Positions 50,308 to 58,726 are shown, numbered from the stretch's first letter. The stretch: 64,000 nucleotides of DNA from Occallatibacter riparius (GCF_025264625.1 NZ_CP093313.1:2108001-2172000); one strand, 5' to 3'. Notes: generated by a model not told the origin, from the sequence alone. Numbers and translations: made by a program.

Positions 50308-51729
50308 TTATGGGTAGATGCGGTGGAGGGTGCGGGCGAAGGGGATGGTTTCGCGCACGTGATCTAAGCCGCAGATCCACGCTACTACTCTTTCTATGCC
50401 CATGCCGAAGCCGCTGTGGGGGACGCTGCCGTAGCGCCTTAAGTCCAGATACCACTGGAAGGACTCCAGCGGGAGGTCGTGGGACTCGATGCGGCTTTTG
50501 AGTAACTCGTAGCTGGCTACGCGCTGGGAGCCTCCGATTACCTCTCCATAACCCTCGGGGGCGAGGACGTCTACGCAGAGGGCGTAGGTGGGGTCCTGGG
50601 GGTCGGGCTCCATGTAGAAGGCTTTGACGGCGGCGGGGTAGCGGTGGACCATGACCGGCTTCTCGAACTGCTGGGTGAGCCAGGTCTCGTCGGGGGAGCC
50701 GAAGTCGTTGCCGTATTCGAAGGGGTTCTCGAGGTGTCCGTCGGCGTGGGCCTGCTGGAGCATTTTGGCGGCTTCGTCGTAGCGGAGGCGGGGGAACGGG
50801 GGGGTGATGGCTTCGAGCCTGGCGATGTCGCGGCCGATGACCTCTAACTCGCTGCGGCGGTTTTTGAGGACGGACTGGACGATGTGGGAGATGTAGTTTT
50901 CGGCGAGGGTCATGAGGCCGTCGAGGTCCATGAAAGCGACTTCGGGCTCGACCATCCAGAACTCGGTGAGGTGGCGGCGTGTTTTGGATTTTTCGGCGCG
51001 GAAGGTGGGGCCGAAGGAGTAGACCTTGCCGAGGGCGAGGGCGGTGGACTCGATGTAGAGCTGGCCGGACTGGGTGAGGAAGGCGGGGTCGCCGAAGTAG
51101 TCGACGGGGAAGAGGGTGGAGGTGCCTTCGCAGGCGGCGGGGGTGAGGATGGGCGGGTCGGTGCGGACGAAGCCGTTGGAGTCGAAGTACTCGGCGGCGG
51201 CGCGCATGATTTCGGCGCGGATGCGGAGGATGGCGGACTGGCGGGGGGAGCGGATCCAGAGGTGGCGGCGCTCCATGAGGAAGTCGACGCCGTGCTCCTT
51301 GGGGGTGATGGGGTAGGGGTCGGACTCGGGGACGCGCTGGATGACCTGGACGTTTTCGATGTCGAGCTCGTAGCCGCCGGGGGCGCGCTTGTCGGCACGG
51401 ACCTTGCCGGTGACGATGACGGAGCTTTCCTGGGTGAGGTTCTTGAGGGTGTCGAAGACTTCAGGGGAGACGGATTTGACGTGGGCTACGCCCTGCACGG
51501 TGCCGGTGCCGTCGCGGAAGATGGGGAAGATGAGCTTGCCGGATTCGCGGGAGTTGTAGAGCCAGCCGTGGAGGGTGACGGATTGTCCGTCGTATTGGCC
51601 TAGAGTGCTGATTGTTGCGGCGGCGGGCACCTGCGGTGCGGCCAACTGCTCGCTATTCGCTCGCTCTGGCGTTTGCGGTGAGGCTGATGATTCGGGAGTT
51701 TGCGGCGCGGCGGGTGTTTGTTCGGACAT
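50308..51729 (-). CDS. asnS: Asparaginyl-tRNA synthetase with a repeat-bearing N-terminal extension
   Basis: 473 residues. Class II aminoacyl-tRNA synthetase with an OB-fold anticodon domain ([32 protein letters not shown]) and the catalytic motifs: [21 protein letters not shown] (motif 2) and [27 protein letters not shown] (motif 3). The [11 protein letters not shown] and DIENVQV stretches fit AsnRS. The first 40 residues are an Ala/Pro/Gln/Glu-rich extension ([19 protein letters not shown] and so on) absent from typical enzymes. The repeat at 51626-51648 encodes part of it, QLAAPQVPA. It charges tRNA-Asn with asparagine. Confidence 0.93.
   Translation of the reverse strand: MSEQTPAAPQTPESSASPQTPERANSEQLAAPQVPAAATISTLGQYDGQSVTLHGWLYNSRESGKLIFPIFRDGTGTVQGVAHVKSVSPEVFDTLKNLTQESSVIVTGKVRADKRAPGGYELDIENVQVIQRVPESDPYPITPKEHGVDFLMERRHLWIRSPRQSAILRIRAEIMRAAAEYFDSNGFVRTDPPILTPAACEGTSTLFPVDYFGDPAFLTQSGQLYIESTALALGKVYSFGPTFRAEKSKTRRHLTEFWMVEPEVAFMDLDGLMTLAENYISHIVQSVLKNRRSELEVIGRDIARLEAITPPFPRLRYDEAAKMLQQAHADGHLENPFEYGNDFGSPDETWLTQQFEKPVMVHRYPAAVKAFYMEPDPQDPTYALCVDVLAPEGYGEVIGGSQRVASYELLKSRIESHDLPLESFQWYLDLRRYGSVPHSGFGMGIERVVAWICGLDHVRETIPFARTLHRIYP
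51626..51648 (-). repeat. 23-base repeat, copy 2, inside the asnS coding sequence
   Basis: Identical to 46568-46590 and translated as part of the asnS N-terminal extension. The other copies are intergenic. Confidence 0.85.
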
Positions 51730-51777
51730 GTTGGTGGTCTTCCCCTGTGACTAATCAGGATAACGCTTGTGTCCGCC

Positions 51778-51862
51778 GCCCCTAACGGGGCTTGTGGGTG
51801 TTGTTGGCGGGCTTTCCCCACGCTGAAGCGCGGGGCTAACGAACGCTGCGCCTCCGGCGCGA
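51778..51862. repeat. Paired-hairpin repeat element, copy 2
   Basis: Hairpin CCCC-A-CGC-TGAA-GCG-C-GGGG (51817-51836) and, 12 bases on, GCGCC-TCC-GGCGC. Relative to copy 1 the third stem pair changes from T-A to C-G, keeping the pairing. Confidence 0.8.
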
Positions 51863-51890
51863 TTTTGCGAGTGGTTGGAGTTCGTGGTCT

Positions 51891-51933
51891 CCCACATCTC
51901 CGGACGATGGAGCTGTCCGGAGATATGGGGCAC
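51891..51933 (+). repeat. Hairpin with GGGGCACCCC tail, copy 3
   Basis: 15-bp stem with one mismatch (51891-51905 with 51915-51929), 9-base loop, then GGCACCCC. It lies between asnS and the acyltransferase gene. Confidence 0.75.
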
Positions 51934-52006
51934 CCCGGCTGCGCTCAGAATGACAAAGCAATGGTTGGGGAGGTGGCTGCATCCTGCGGTGGTGGTTTAT
52001 CGTCCT

Positions 52007-52759
52007 ATGCGTATGGCCAACGAGACTTGCGTCACTGCTCCGATTCCTGCGAATGTTCCCCGTCCTGCGCCGGAGGCCGAGGATATTTATCGCCGGTGGA
52101 TTACGTTTCTGGACGAGGAGTTCACGAAGCACTGCGCGCCGGAGCGGCGGTCGGAGATTGTACGCGACCAGCTGACGCAGTTGTATCTGGGGCGTCCGCA
52201 TGGGGGGAAGCTGAACCTGACGCTGACGAGCGAGCTTCCGGGGAATGTGCTGTCGATGAGCTTGGATCCGGCGAATGTGACGATGGAGGCCGAGCATTTT
52301 GCGGATGTCGACAAGGATCGGTTTGCAAGGCGGAAGCCGCTGATCTGGTTCTGGCAGATGTTTGACCGGTCGCCGATTGGGCTGAACCACTGGCTGGGGA
52401 TCCGGTTCCGGTGCATGCTGAGCCGGCACATCTTTCAGAAGGTGGGCAATGGGGTGAAGATTTTCCACGGCGTGGAGTTTGCGTATGGGTACAACATCAC
52501 GGTGGAGGATGGGGCGGTGATTCGGCAGGGTGCGATGCTGGCGGATCGCGGCGGGATTACGGTGGGGAAGAACGCGGTGATCGGGTCGTATGCGCGGATT
52601 TTGTCGTATAGCCGGTCGGCGGACAGCTTTGAGCAGGTGACGATTCAGCCGACGGTGATTGGCGATGGGGCGATGATCGGCTCGCATGCGATTGTGAAAG
52701 GCGGATCGAAGATCGGAGCGCACGAGGTTGTGGGTGAGTATCCGGTGCTGAGGAACTGA
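52007..52759 (+). CDS. Left-handed beta-helix (hexapeptide-repeat) acyltransferase-like protein
   Basis: 250 residues from ATG 52007 (an ATG at 52013 is equally possible); the ORF runs upstream into a hairpin repeat and is not used. The N-terminal half is helical with DIYRRWITFLDEEFTKHCAPERRSEIVRDQLTQLYLG. The C-terminal half shows hexapeptide-like repeats: VKIFHGVEFAYGYNITVEDGAVIRQGAMLADRGGITVGKNAVIGSYARILSYS, and further VTIQPTVIGDGAMIGSHAIVKGGSKIGAHEVVG. Such proteins are acetyl- or acyl-transferases, but the donor or acceptor is not indicated. It is followed by the M50 protease gene. Confidence 0.72.
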   Translation: MRMANETCVTAPIPANVPRPAPEAEDIYRRWITFLDEEFTKHCAPERRSEIVRDQLTQLYLGRPHGGKLNLTLTSELPGNVLSMSLDPANVTMEAEHFADVDKDRFARRKPLIWFWQMFDRSPIGLNHWLGIRFRCMLSRHIFQKVGNGVKIFHGVEFAYGYNITVEDGAVIRQGAMLADRGGITVGKNAVIGSYARILSYSRSADSFEQVTIQPTVIGDGAMIGSHAIVKGGSKIGAHEVVGEYPVLRN

Positions 52760-52767
52760 TAGAGGCA

Positions 52768-52800
52768 GGGAGTAGGGAATAGGGAGTAGGGAGTAGAGGG
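52768..52800 (+). repeat. Degenerate 7-nt repeat array
   Basis: Units GGGAGTA, GGGAATA, GGGAGTA, GGGAGTA in register, then GAGGG, in the gap between the acyltransferase and M50 genes. Confidence 0.85.
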
Positions 52801-52878
52801 CCCGCTGGGATGCCGGTGGGCCTTGGTGTTTGGTGGGTGCGTGCTACTCTGAGCTTTCATCGACACTGGAGTGGCCGC

Positions 52879-53610
52879 TTGCAATCCGCCGCGTTTACCT
52901 TCGCCATTTTCGAATTTGTACTGCTGATTTTTTCGCTGAGCTTCCATGAGTGTGCGCATGCGTGGATGGCTTCGCGTCTGGGGGATCAGACGGCCAGGCT
53001 GCAGGGGCGGCTGACGCTGAATCCCATGAGCCATATCGATCCCATTGGCACGCTGGTGTTTCCGGGGCTCGCGATTTTTGGGCCGTTTCTTGGGTTGGGG
53101 ATGTTCAGCGGCATGCTGATCGGATGGGCCAAGCCTACGCCGGTGATCACGCGCAACTTTGCCAAGATCAAGCGCGACGAAAACCTGGTGACGCTGGCAG
53201 GGCCGGTGTCGAATCTGATCCTGGCTCTGGCGGCGACGCTGGTGCTGCTGGTGCTGGTGCATGCGGTTCCGGGGAGCGAGACGAGCCCGAGCGGGCGCTA
53301 CGTCGTGATGGCCACGTTTCAGGGCCATCTTCTTGAGGGCGTGAACTCGAGTGTGCAGGCGCTGGCGCTGCTGGGAGTGGCGGCGATCGAGATCAACCTG
53401 TCGCTGTTCATCTTCAACCTGCTGCCGGTTCCGCCGCTGGATGGCAGCCACCTGATGCGCAACGTGCTGCCGTATGGGGCGGTGCAGGCGTATGACCGGA
53501 TTCCGTTCTGGGTGAGCTGGGTGTTGATGATCTTGGTGGGCGGCACAATTATCAGGTTCTTCGTGGGGCCGGCGCTGGGCGTGATCTTTGTGATTCTGTC
53601 GCGGATGTAG
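52879..53610 (+). CDS. Site-2-protease-type (M50) integral membrane metallopeptidase
   Basis: 243 residues using TTG 52879, preceded by GGAG at seven bases; an ATG at 52810 (ribosome-binding site GAGGG) would add 23 residues of no family character. Six or so hydrophobic segments. The zinc motif is HECAH (residues 23-27), the second ligand region is PVPPLDGSH. These are the two M50 catalytic elements inside the membrane. Members cleave membrane-bound regulators such as anti-sigma factors. It could act on one of the window's anti-sigma proteins but no evidence links them. Confidence 0.82.
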   Translation: MQSAAFTFAIFEFVLLIFSLSFHECAHAWMASRLGDQTARLQGRLTLNPMSHIDPIGTLVFPGLAIFGPFLGLGMFSGMLIGWAKPTPVITRNFAKIKRDENLVTLAGPVSNLILALAATLVLLVLVHAVPGSETSPSGRYVVMATFQGHLLEGVNSSVQALALLGVAAIEINLSLFIFNLLPVPPLDGSHLMRNVLPYGAVQAYDRIPFWVSWVLMILVGGTIIRFFVGPALGVIFVILSRM

Positions 53611-53632
53611 GCACCTGCGGTGCGGCTGACTG
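53610..53632 (+). repeat. 23-base repeat, copy 3
   Basis: Two differences from the copies at 46568 and 51626. It begins on the last base of the M50 stop codon and continues with GCGCC-TTC-GGCGCC, another short hairpin. Confidence 0.75.
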
Positions 53633-53706
53633 CGCCTTCGGCGCCATCCGTGGCTGGTCATTGACGGAGGAGCGAAGACAAGCGCGATGTGGCAACTAGC
53701 CTCCCT

Positions 53707-53741
53707 CCCCGGTCCCCAAGTGCGACGGACCGGGGGCACCC
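53707..53741 (+). repeat. Hairpin with GGGGCACCC tail, copy 4
   Basis: Perfect 9-bp stem CCCCGGTCC/GGACCGGGG, 11-base loop, then GGCACCC. Located about 90 bases before trpS. Confidence 0.75.
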
Positions 53742-53831
53742 GCACCGGTACAATAAGCGGAGCCGATCCCCGCGATATTTAGCGTTTGACGGCTGTAATC
53801 TTCTGCTTCATTTCGAGAAACGACAGGCACA

Positions 53832-54845
53832 ATGGCAGACTCCGCAGCACAGAATTCTCGTCCGCGCGTTTTGAGCGGAATGCGTCCTACAGGCAAGCTC
53901 CACCTGGGCAACTATATGGGGGCGCTGCATAACTGGGTGAACCTGCAGAACGACTATGAATGCTATTTCTTCGTGGCCGACCTGCACGCATTGACGACGG
54001 ACTACGCCGATCCTTCGAACATCCTGCCGAATACGCGCGAAGTGATGCTGGACTACCTGGCCGCGGGGCTCGATCCGGCCAAGTCGGTGCTGTTTGTGCA
54101 GAGCCAGGTGAAGCAGCATTTCGAGCTGCCGCTGTATCTGGGAATGATTACGCCGGTGGGCTGGCTGGAGCGCGTGCCCAGCTACAAGGACATGCAGGAG
54201 AATCTGGCGGAGAAGGACCTGTCGATGTACGGGTTTCTCGGGTATCCGGTGCTGATGGCGTCGGACATTCTGCTGTATCAGCCCAAGTACGTTCCGGTGG
54301 GCCAGGATCAGCAGGCGCACGTGGAACTGACGCGCGAGGTGGCGCGGCGGTTCAACAACTTCTACAAGCTAAATGGCGAAGAGGTTCTGCCGGAGCCGGA
54401 TGTGCTGCTGACGCCGTCGCCGAAGCTGCCGGGGACCGATGGGCGGAAGATGTCGAAGAGCTACGGCAATACGATCCTGCTGAGCGATCCCGAGCCCGAG
54501 GTGCGCAAGAAGCTGAAGACCATGGTTACGGACCCGGCGCGGGTGCGGCGGACGGATCCGGGCGATCCGGACAAGTGCCCGGTGGGCGATCTGCACAAGG
54601 TGTTTTCGTCGCACGACACGCTGGAAAAGGTGTATGCAGGGTGCCGCACGGCGGGCATCGGGTGCATCGAATGCAAGGGCTGGGCGGCGGATGCGCTGGT
54701 GCAGATTCTGAATCCGATCCAGGAGCGGCGGGCAAAGTACAGCGACGCCGATGTGGACGATGTTCTGAAGGACGGTGCAGCGCGCGCGGAGGCGCGGGCT
54801 GAGCAGACGATGGCGGAAGTGCGCGCGGCGATGAAGCTGGCTTAG
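53832..54845 (+). CDS. trpS: Tryptophanyl-tRNA synthetase
   Basis: 337 residues. Class I signature sequences: PTGKLHLGNYMGALHNWV (HIGH region, here KLHLG) and GRKMSKSYGNTI (KMSKS). VDIYRQSxVP-like stretch is replaced by QVKQHFELPLYLGMITPVGWLERVPSYKDM. Length is normal. It charges tRNA-Trp. Between it and scpA lies a 7-nt repeat array. A purine-rich region precedes ATG without a strong Shine-Dalgarno sequence. Confidence 0.94.
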   Translation: MADSAAQNSRPRVLSGMRPTGKLHLGNYMGALHNWVNLQNDYECYFFVADLHALTTDYADPSNILPNTREVMLDYLAAGLDPAKSVLFVQSQVKQHFELPLYLGMITPVGWLERVPSYKDMQENLAEKDLSMYGFLGYPVLMASDILLYQPKYVPVGQDQQAHVELTREVARRFNNFYKLNGEEVLPEPDVLLTPSPKLPGTDGRKMSKSYGNTILLSDPEPEVRKKLKTMVTDPARVRRTDPGDPDKCPVGDLHKVFSSHDTLEKVYAGCRTAGIGCIECKGWAADALVQILNPIQERRAKYSDADVDDVLKDGAARAEARAEQTMAEVRAAMKLA

Positions 54846-54850
54846 AGACA

Positions 54851-54880
54851 GGGAGTAGGCAGTAGGGAATAGGGAATAGA
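54851..54880 (+). repeat. Degenerate 7-nt repeat array
   Basis: Units GGGAGTA, GGCAGTA, GGGAATA, GGGAATA in register, followed by less regular A/G-rich sequence to about 54905, between trpS and scpA. Confidence 0.8.
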
Positions 54881-54919
54881 AGAACAGGGACAGGGATAAA
54901 GGAGTAGTTTGAAGCAGTG

Positions 54920-56083
54920 ATGGATCAGTCGCCGAACCAAGTTGTTGATGCCGAGGGGAACGAGGGCAGTCCTGAAATGTCGGTGCGTCGTCCTGAAGGT
55001 GCCCCTTCGCCAGTGGGCGATCCGCCGGTGAAGGAACCGCCCGCGCCGCTACCTGATCCCGACCCCGCACCCACGCCGGATACGCCTGATCCCGAGCCGG
55101 ATCGCGATCCCCGTCCGGGGCCGCCGGCGGGGCCTGATCCTGATCCCGCGGAACCGCCGAAGATTGAGCCTCCGAGTAGTCCCGACGTGGCGCCAATCAA
55201 AGCTGAGGCAAACGCCGCGCCGGAGCTGGTGTTGACGCATCCGCCGACGCCGGCACCGAAGAAGGTTGCTGAGAAGCCTGCGCCGAAGACAAAGAAGGCG
55301 GATGACGAGCATTTTTCGCCCTTCGACGTGATGGTCGGGAAGGTGTACGACGGACCGCTGGACCTGCTGCTGGACCTGATTCGCAAGCAGGACATCGACA
55401 TCTACGACATCCCGATCGCGAAGATTACGGCGCAGTTCCTGGCGTATGTGAATCAGCTCAAGGCGTCGGATGTGGATGTGGCGGGCGAGTTTATCTATAC
55501 GGCGTCGCTGCTGATCCACATCAAGAGCAAGATGCTGCTGCCGCGGGAGAAGACAGGGCCCGAGGATGTGGCGGAGGATCCGCGGCGGGAGCTGGTGGAG
55601 CGGCTGCTGGAGCACGAGCGGTTCAAGAACGCGGCACAGATGCTGCAGCAGAAGCAGATGCTGGAGTCGGCGACGTGGACCAATCCGGGAATCCGGGAGT
55701 TCAAGCACGATGCCGCGGCTGAGCCTGAGATAGCGGCCGATACGACGGACCTGGTGCGGATCTTCCGCGATATTTTGGAGCGTGCGCGCAAGCGTCCTGT
55801 TTTCAATGTGCAGGATGACTCCGTGACAGTGGGGCAGATGATCCAGTTCCTGGGACGGCGGCTGACGATGGAAGACAAGCCGGTGTCGCTGCGGAAGCTG
55901 CTGGCTCATTCCAAATCAGAGCGGGCGCTGGTGGCTATGTTCCTGGCACTGCTGGAGTTGGTGCGCCTGCAGGCGATTCTGCTGCGGCAGGACCGGGCGT
56001 TCAGCGAGATCTTCATCAAGAAGAACACGGAGTTCGACGCGGTGGTGACCGAGGGGTTGTCGGTGCGGGACGACTGGAAGTGA
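54920..56083 (+). CDS. scpA: Segregation and condensation protein A with long N-terminal extension
   Basis: 387 residues from ATG 54920 (a GTG at 54917 is adjacent). Residues 1-130 are low-complexity and acidic, with runs such as PDPDPAPTPDTPDPEPDRD and PAPKKVAEKPAPKTKK. The conserved ScpA core begins near 134 with FDVMVGKVYDGPLDLLLDLIRKQDIDIYDIPIAKIT and includes FIYTASLLIHIKSKMLLP and the C-terminal winged helix ALVAMFLALLELVRLQAILLRQDRAFSEIFI. ScpA links SMC heads (kleisin) and is needed for chromosome segregation. A typical protein is about 250 residues, so this is unusually long. scpB is encoded 4 kb downstream. Confidence 0.9.
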   Translation: MDQSPNQVVDAEGNEGSPEMSVRRPEGAPSPVGDPPVKEPPAPLPDPDPAPTPDTPDPEPDRDPRPGPPAGPDPDPAEPPKIEPPSSPDVAPIKAEANAAPELVLTHPPTPAPKKVAEKPAPKTKKADDEHFSPFDVMVGKVYDGPLDLLLDLIRKQDIDIYDIPIAKITAQFLAYVNQLKASDVDVAGEFIYTASLLIHIKSKMLLPREKTGPEDVAEDPRRELVERLLEHERFKNAAQMLQQKQMLESATWTNPGIREFKHDAAAEPEIAADTTDLVRIFRDILERARKRPVFNVQDDSVTVGQMIQFLGRRLTMEDKPVSLRKLLAHSKSERALVAMFLALLELVRLQAILLRQDRAFSEIFIKKNTEFDAVVTEGLSVRDDWK

Positions 56084-56085
56084 GG

Positions 56086-56103
56086 TTATAACCTACGTTA
56101 TAA
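56086..56103. promoter_or_regulatory. Operator-like inverted repeat of the toxin-antitoxin pair
   Basis: TTATAAC-CTAC-GTTATAA is a perfect 7-bp dyad between the scpA stop and the antitoxin ATG, overlapping the likely promoter. AbrB-fold antitoxins bind such dyads to repress their own operon. Confidence 0.65.
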
Positions 56104-56105
56104 TC

Positions 56106-56119
56106 ACCTCCCAGGAGGT
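56106..56119 (+). promoter_or_regulatory. Ribosome-binding site within a perfect inverted repeat
   Basis: ACCTCC-CA-GGAGGT. The right arm contains the GGAGG Shine-Dalgarno sequence, seven bases before the antitoxin ATG. It may be a second protein-binding dyad or hinder translation. Confidence 0.5.
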
Positions 56120-56125
56120 TACTCC

Positions 56126-56353
56126 ATGCCCACCACGACGAAGGTGATCACCGTTGGGAATTCCGCCGGAATCATCGTTCCCAAAGAGATGCTGTCGCGG
56201 CTTCGGATCGAGAAAGGCGACACCGTGTATCTCAGCGAAACTCCTGGGGGACTGCAGATTTCTCCCTACGACGAAGAGTTCGCAACCAAAATGGCGGCAG
56301 CCGATCGTGTGATCCGCCGGTATCGCGACACGTTGAAGAAGCTGGCGGAGTAA
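56126..56353 (+). CDS. AbrB/MazE-type antitoxin
   Basis: 75 residues. TTKVITVGNSAGIIVPKEMLSRLRIEKGDTVYLSETPGGLQISPYD is the swapped-hairpin AbrB (SpoVT/MazE) DNA-binding domain; the signature GNSAGIIVPKEML is diagnostic. The C-terminal 30 residues are charged helix (EEFATKMAAADRVIRRYRDTLKKL) that would wrap around the toxin. Four-base gap to the Doc gene, and a dyad repeat in its upstream region suits autoregulation. A Doc toxin is normally paired with a Phd antitoxin; here the pair has an AbrB-type partner. Confidence 0.88.
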   Translation: MPTTTKVITVGNSAGIIVPKEMLSRLRIEKGDTVYLSETPGGLQISPYDEEFATKMAAADRVIRRYRDTLKKLAE

Positions 56354-56357
56354 GTGG

Positions 56358-56750
56358 GTGAAAGAGCCCCTGTGGATCCGCGAAATTGAAGCCTTGGCAA
56401 TGCACGACCAACAGCTATCACTGTTCGGAGGACCCGAAGGGGTTCGCGATTATGGCCTGCTCGAATCGGCGCTCGCCCGGCCTAAAAACGTTTGGGCGTA
56501 TGCAGAGAACCGGCCAAGCCTGAGCCGCTTAGCGGCCGCTTATGCCTTCGGAATCTCCTCGAATCACCCATTTGTGGATGGGAACAAGAGGACGGCGCTG
56601 GTTGTCTCATTCGCATTCCTTGACGTGAACGGGCGCGAGGTAATTGCCACCCAGGAGGAGGCGTTTCTGACCCTTCTGGGCCTTGCCGCAGGCGAGATAA
56701 CCGAGGAGCAGCTTACGGATTGGTTTGAGCGCAATACTGCGCCGCGGTAA
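56358..56750 (+). CDS. doc: Doc/Fic-family toxin
   Basis: 130 residues using GTG 56358, four bases after the antitoxin stop. The core motif HPFVDGNKRTA (H70 to A80) is the Fic/Doc active site, HxFx(D)GNKR. N-terminal features WIREIEALAMHDQQLSLFGGPEGVRDYGLLESALARPKNVW are typical of death-on-curing proteins. Doc phosphorylates elongation factor Tu and stops translation. Full motif present, so it should be active unless the antitoxin blocks it. The pair is inserted between scpA and the Pit transporter gene. Confidence 0.88.
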   Translation: MKEPLWIREIEALAMHDQQLSLFGGPEGVRDYGLLESALARPKNVWAYAENRPSLSRLAAAYAFGISSNHPFVDGNKRTALVVSFAFLDVNGREVIATQEEAFLTLLGLAAGEITEEQLTDWFERNTAPR

Positions 56751-56856
56751 GAGGCGAAGGGCTGTCGAAGGCACTCTGCTCGAACTACGGTAACACCCGT
56801 CCGGTTTGCGGCGAGGCTTCCCGGACCGACCCTATCCCATGTAAAATGAGTTATGC

Positions 56857-56878
56857 GGATTCCGAATGAGCGGAATCC
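56857..56878 (+). repeat. Small inverted repeat near the Pit gene
   Basis: GGATTCCG/CGGAATCC, 8-bp stem with loop AATGAG. No T-run follows, so its role is unclear. It lies 190 bp before the Pit transporter start. Confidence 0.4.
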
Positions 56879-57044
56879 TTGAGCAGACAACCGCGCATCG
56901 TATCGGTTGTTGGAACTTTATGGACGCCTCATTATCTGGCCCTCGCCTATCTCCCAGCTGTTCTTCTGATCTTCATTTCCATTTCAATTTCATTCAGTTT
57001 TCGCACGCTGACTGCGCGCGTCCTCGTACGTTCGGAGCGCTCTA

Positions 57045-58664
57045 ATGGCCGACTTCGTAACGATCGCTCCACCTCTGCGTTCACAGTCTGCTCTGCTTGA
57101 AGAGAAGCTCAAGCGCGGACCGAGCCGCGTTGGAATTGCGGCGTTTGGTGTAGCGCTTCTCGCGGGGCTGATCTATATTGCGGTGCACGTTTCACGCGAT
57201 CTGGATGCGGTGAAGACGGTCAGTTCATGGCCTTACATGCTGCTTGGCCTGGCGTTGCTGATCGCGCTGGGATTCGAGTTTGTGAATGGATTCCACGACA
57301 CGGCGAACGCTGTGGCGACGGTGATTTACACGAACTCGCTCGAGCCGAGCGTGGCGGTTGTGTGGTCGGGTTTGTGTAACCTGGCGGGCGTGCTGTTTTC
57401 GAGCGGTGCAGTGGCGTTTGCGATCATCACGCTGCTGCCGGTGGATCTGATTCTGCAGGTCAGCTCGGGCGCGGGTTTCGCCATGGTTTTTGCGCTGCTG
57501 GTGGCGGCGATGCTGTGGAACCTGGGCACGTGGTGGATGGGACTGCCGGCGTCGAGTTCGCACACCATGGTGGGTTCGATTATTGGCGTGGGCCTGGCGA
57601 ACCAGTTGCTGAATCCTGCCAGTGGGACATCGGGTGTTGACTGGGAGCAGGCGAAGAAGGTCTTGGAGTCGCTCCTTATCTCACCGGTGGTTGGGTTCAC
57701 GCTTGCTGCGCTGTTGCTGCTCGTCTCGAAGTGGCTGCTGAAGGATCCGGCGCTCTATGAAGCGCCAAAGAACAATGAGCCGCCGCCGTTCCCGGTGCGT
57801 GCGCTGCTGGTGCTCACCTGCACAGGGGTCAGCTTTTCGCATGGGCAGAACGACGGGCAAAAGGGCATGGGGCTGATCATGCTGATCCTGATCGGAACGG
57901 TGCCGACGGCCTACGCGTTGAATCATGCTGTCAGCACCGCGGAGATTCAGGACTTCATTGCTGCATCGGAGCGGGCGACGCACATTCTGGACCAGCATAT
58001 CGATCCGGCAGCGCCGGTGGTCGTGAATCCGCGCGGAGTTGTTACGGATTACATTCGCAGCAAGCAGCTTCAGCCGGCGACGCTGCCCGCGCTGCGGTCG
58101 CTGGTGGATGACCTGAATCGCGAAGTGGGCCATTATCGCGAATACACGGCCGTCCCGGCGCAGGATCAGGCGAATGTCCGCAACGACATGTATGTGACCA
58201 GCGAGGCGCTGCGTCTGATACAGAAGTCGAAGGGAACGACGTTCAGCAACGATGAATGGGCAGGTCTGAACAACTACAAGAGCAAGGTCGACAAGGCCAC
58301 CAAGTACATTCCGGATTGGGTGAAGGTGGCTGTGGCCCTCGCGCTCGGGTTGGGAACCATGGTGGGCTGGAAGCGCATCGTGGTCACGGTGGGCGAGAGG
58401 ATCGGCAAGGAGCATTTGAGCTACGCGCAGGGGGCCAGCGCTGAGCTGGTGGCGGCGGGCACAATCATTGCCGCGACCAGCTTCGGGCTACCGGTGAGTA
58501 CCACGCATATTCTTGCAAGCGGCGTTGCAGGTACGATGGCGGCGAATGGGAGCGGACTGCGGTTCAAGACGATTCGCAACATCGCGGCCGGGTGGGTTTT
58601 CACGCTGCCGGCGGCCGCGCTGTTATCGGGGCTACTGTATTGGGGTTTCCGGCACCTGACGTAA
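57045..58664 (+). CDS. Pit-type inorganic phosphate transporter
   Basis: 539 residues with at least ten transmembrane helices. Signature GFEFVNGFHDTANAVATVIYT (PiT conserved region) is near residue 70 and a second copy PVSTTHILASGVAG near the C terminus, with SSHTMVGS and LPASSSHTM in the middle. PiT proteins cotransport phosphate with protons or cations. The central cytoplasmic loop of about 130 residues (IAASERATHILDQHIDPAA... NDEWAGLNNYKS) is longer than in most homologs. Ribosome-binding site GGAG precedes ATG. A strong terminator follows. Confidence 0.9.
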   Translation: MADFVTIAPPLRSQSALLEEKLKRGPSRVGIAAFGVALLAGLIYIAVHVSRDLDAVKTVSSWPYMLLGLALLIALGFEFVNGFHDTANAVATVIYTNSLEPSVAVVWSGLCNLAGVLFSSGAVAFAIITLLPVDLILQVSSGAGFAMVFALLVAAMLWNLGTWWMGLPASSSHTMVGSIIGVGLANQLLNPASGTSGVDWEQAKKVLESLLISPVVGFTLAALLLLVSKWLLKDPALYEAPKNNEPPPFPVRALLVLTCTGVSFSHGQNDGQKGMGLIMLILIGTVPTAYALNHAVSTAEIQDFIAASERATHILDQHIDPAAPVVVNPRGVVTDYIRSKQLQPATLPALRSLVDDLNREVGHYREYTAVPAQDQANVRNDMYVTSEALRLIQKSKGTTFSNDEWAGLNNYKSKVDKATKYIPDWVKVAVALALGLGTMVGWKRIVVTVGERIGKEHLSYAQGASAELVAAGTIIAATSFGLPVSTTHILASGVAGTMAANGSGLRFKTIRNIAAGWVFTLPAAALLSGLLYWGFRHLT

Positions 58665-58683
58665 CGGCTGGGGAACGTATTCG

Positions 58684-58715
58684 CAAGGGCTGGCTTCATG
58701 CCAGCCCTTGTTGTT
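58684..58715 (+). terminator. Terminator after the Pit gene
   Basis: CAAGGGCTGGC pairs with GCCAGCCCTTG (11 bp) around TTCAT, followed by TTGTTTTT. Confidence 0.9.
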
Positions 58716-58726
58716 TTTGGAGCGGG

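Noticed and set aside
50152..50367. ORF directly after the HEPN stop, a possible third gene of the DUF262-HEPN module
   Set aside because: It overlaps the asnS 3' end on the opposite strand, lacks a Shine-Dalgarno sequence and has no protein-like composition; the module appears to be two genes.
56879..57100. ORF between the Doc gene and the Pit gene
   Set aside because: It starts inside a hairpin, has no ribosome-binding site and overlaps the Pit start in another frame.
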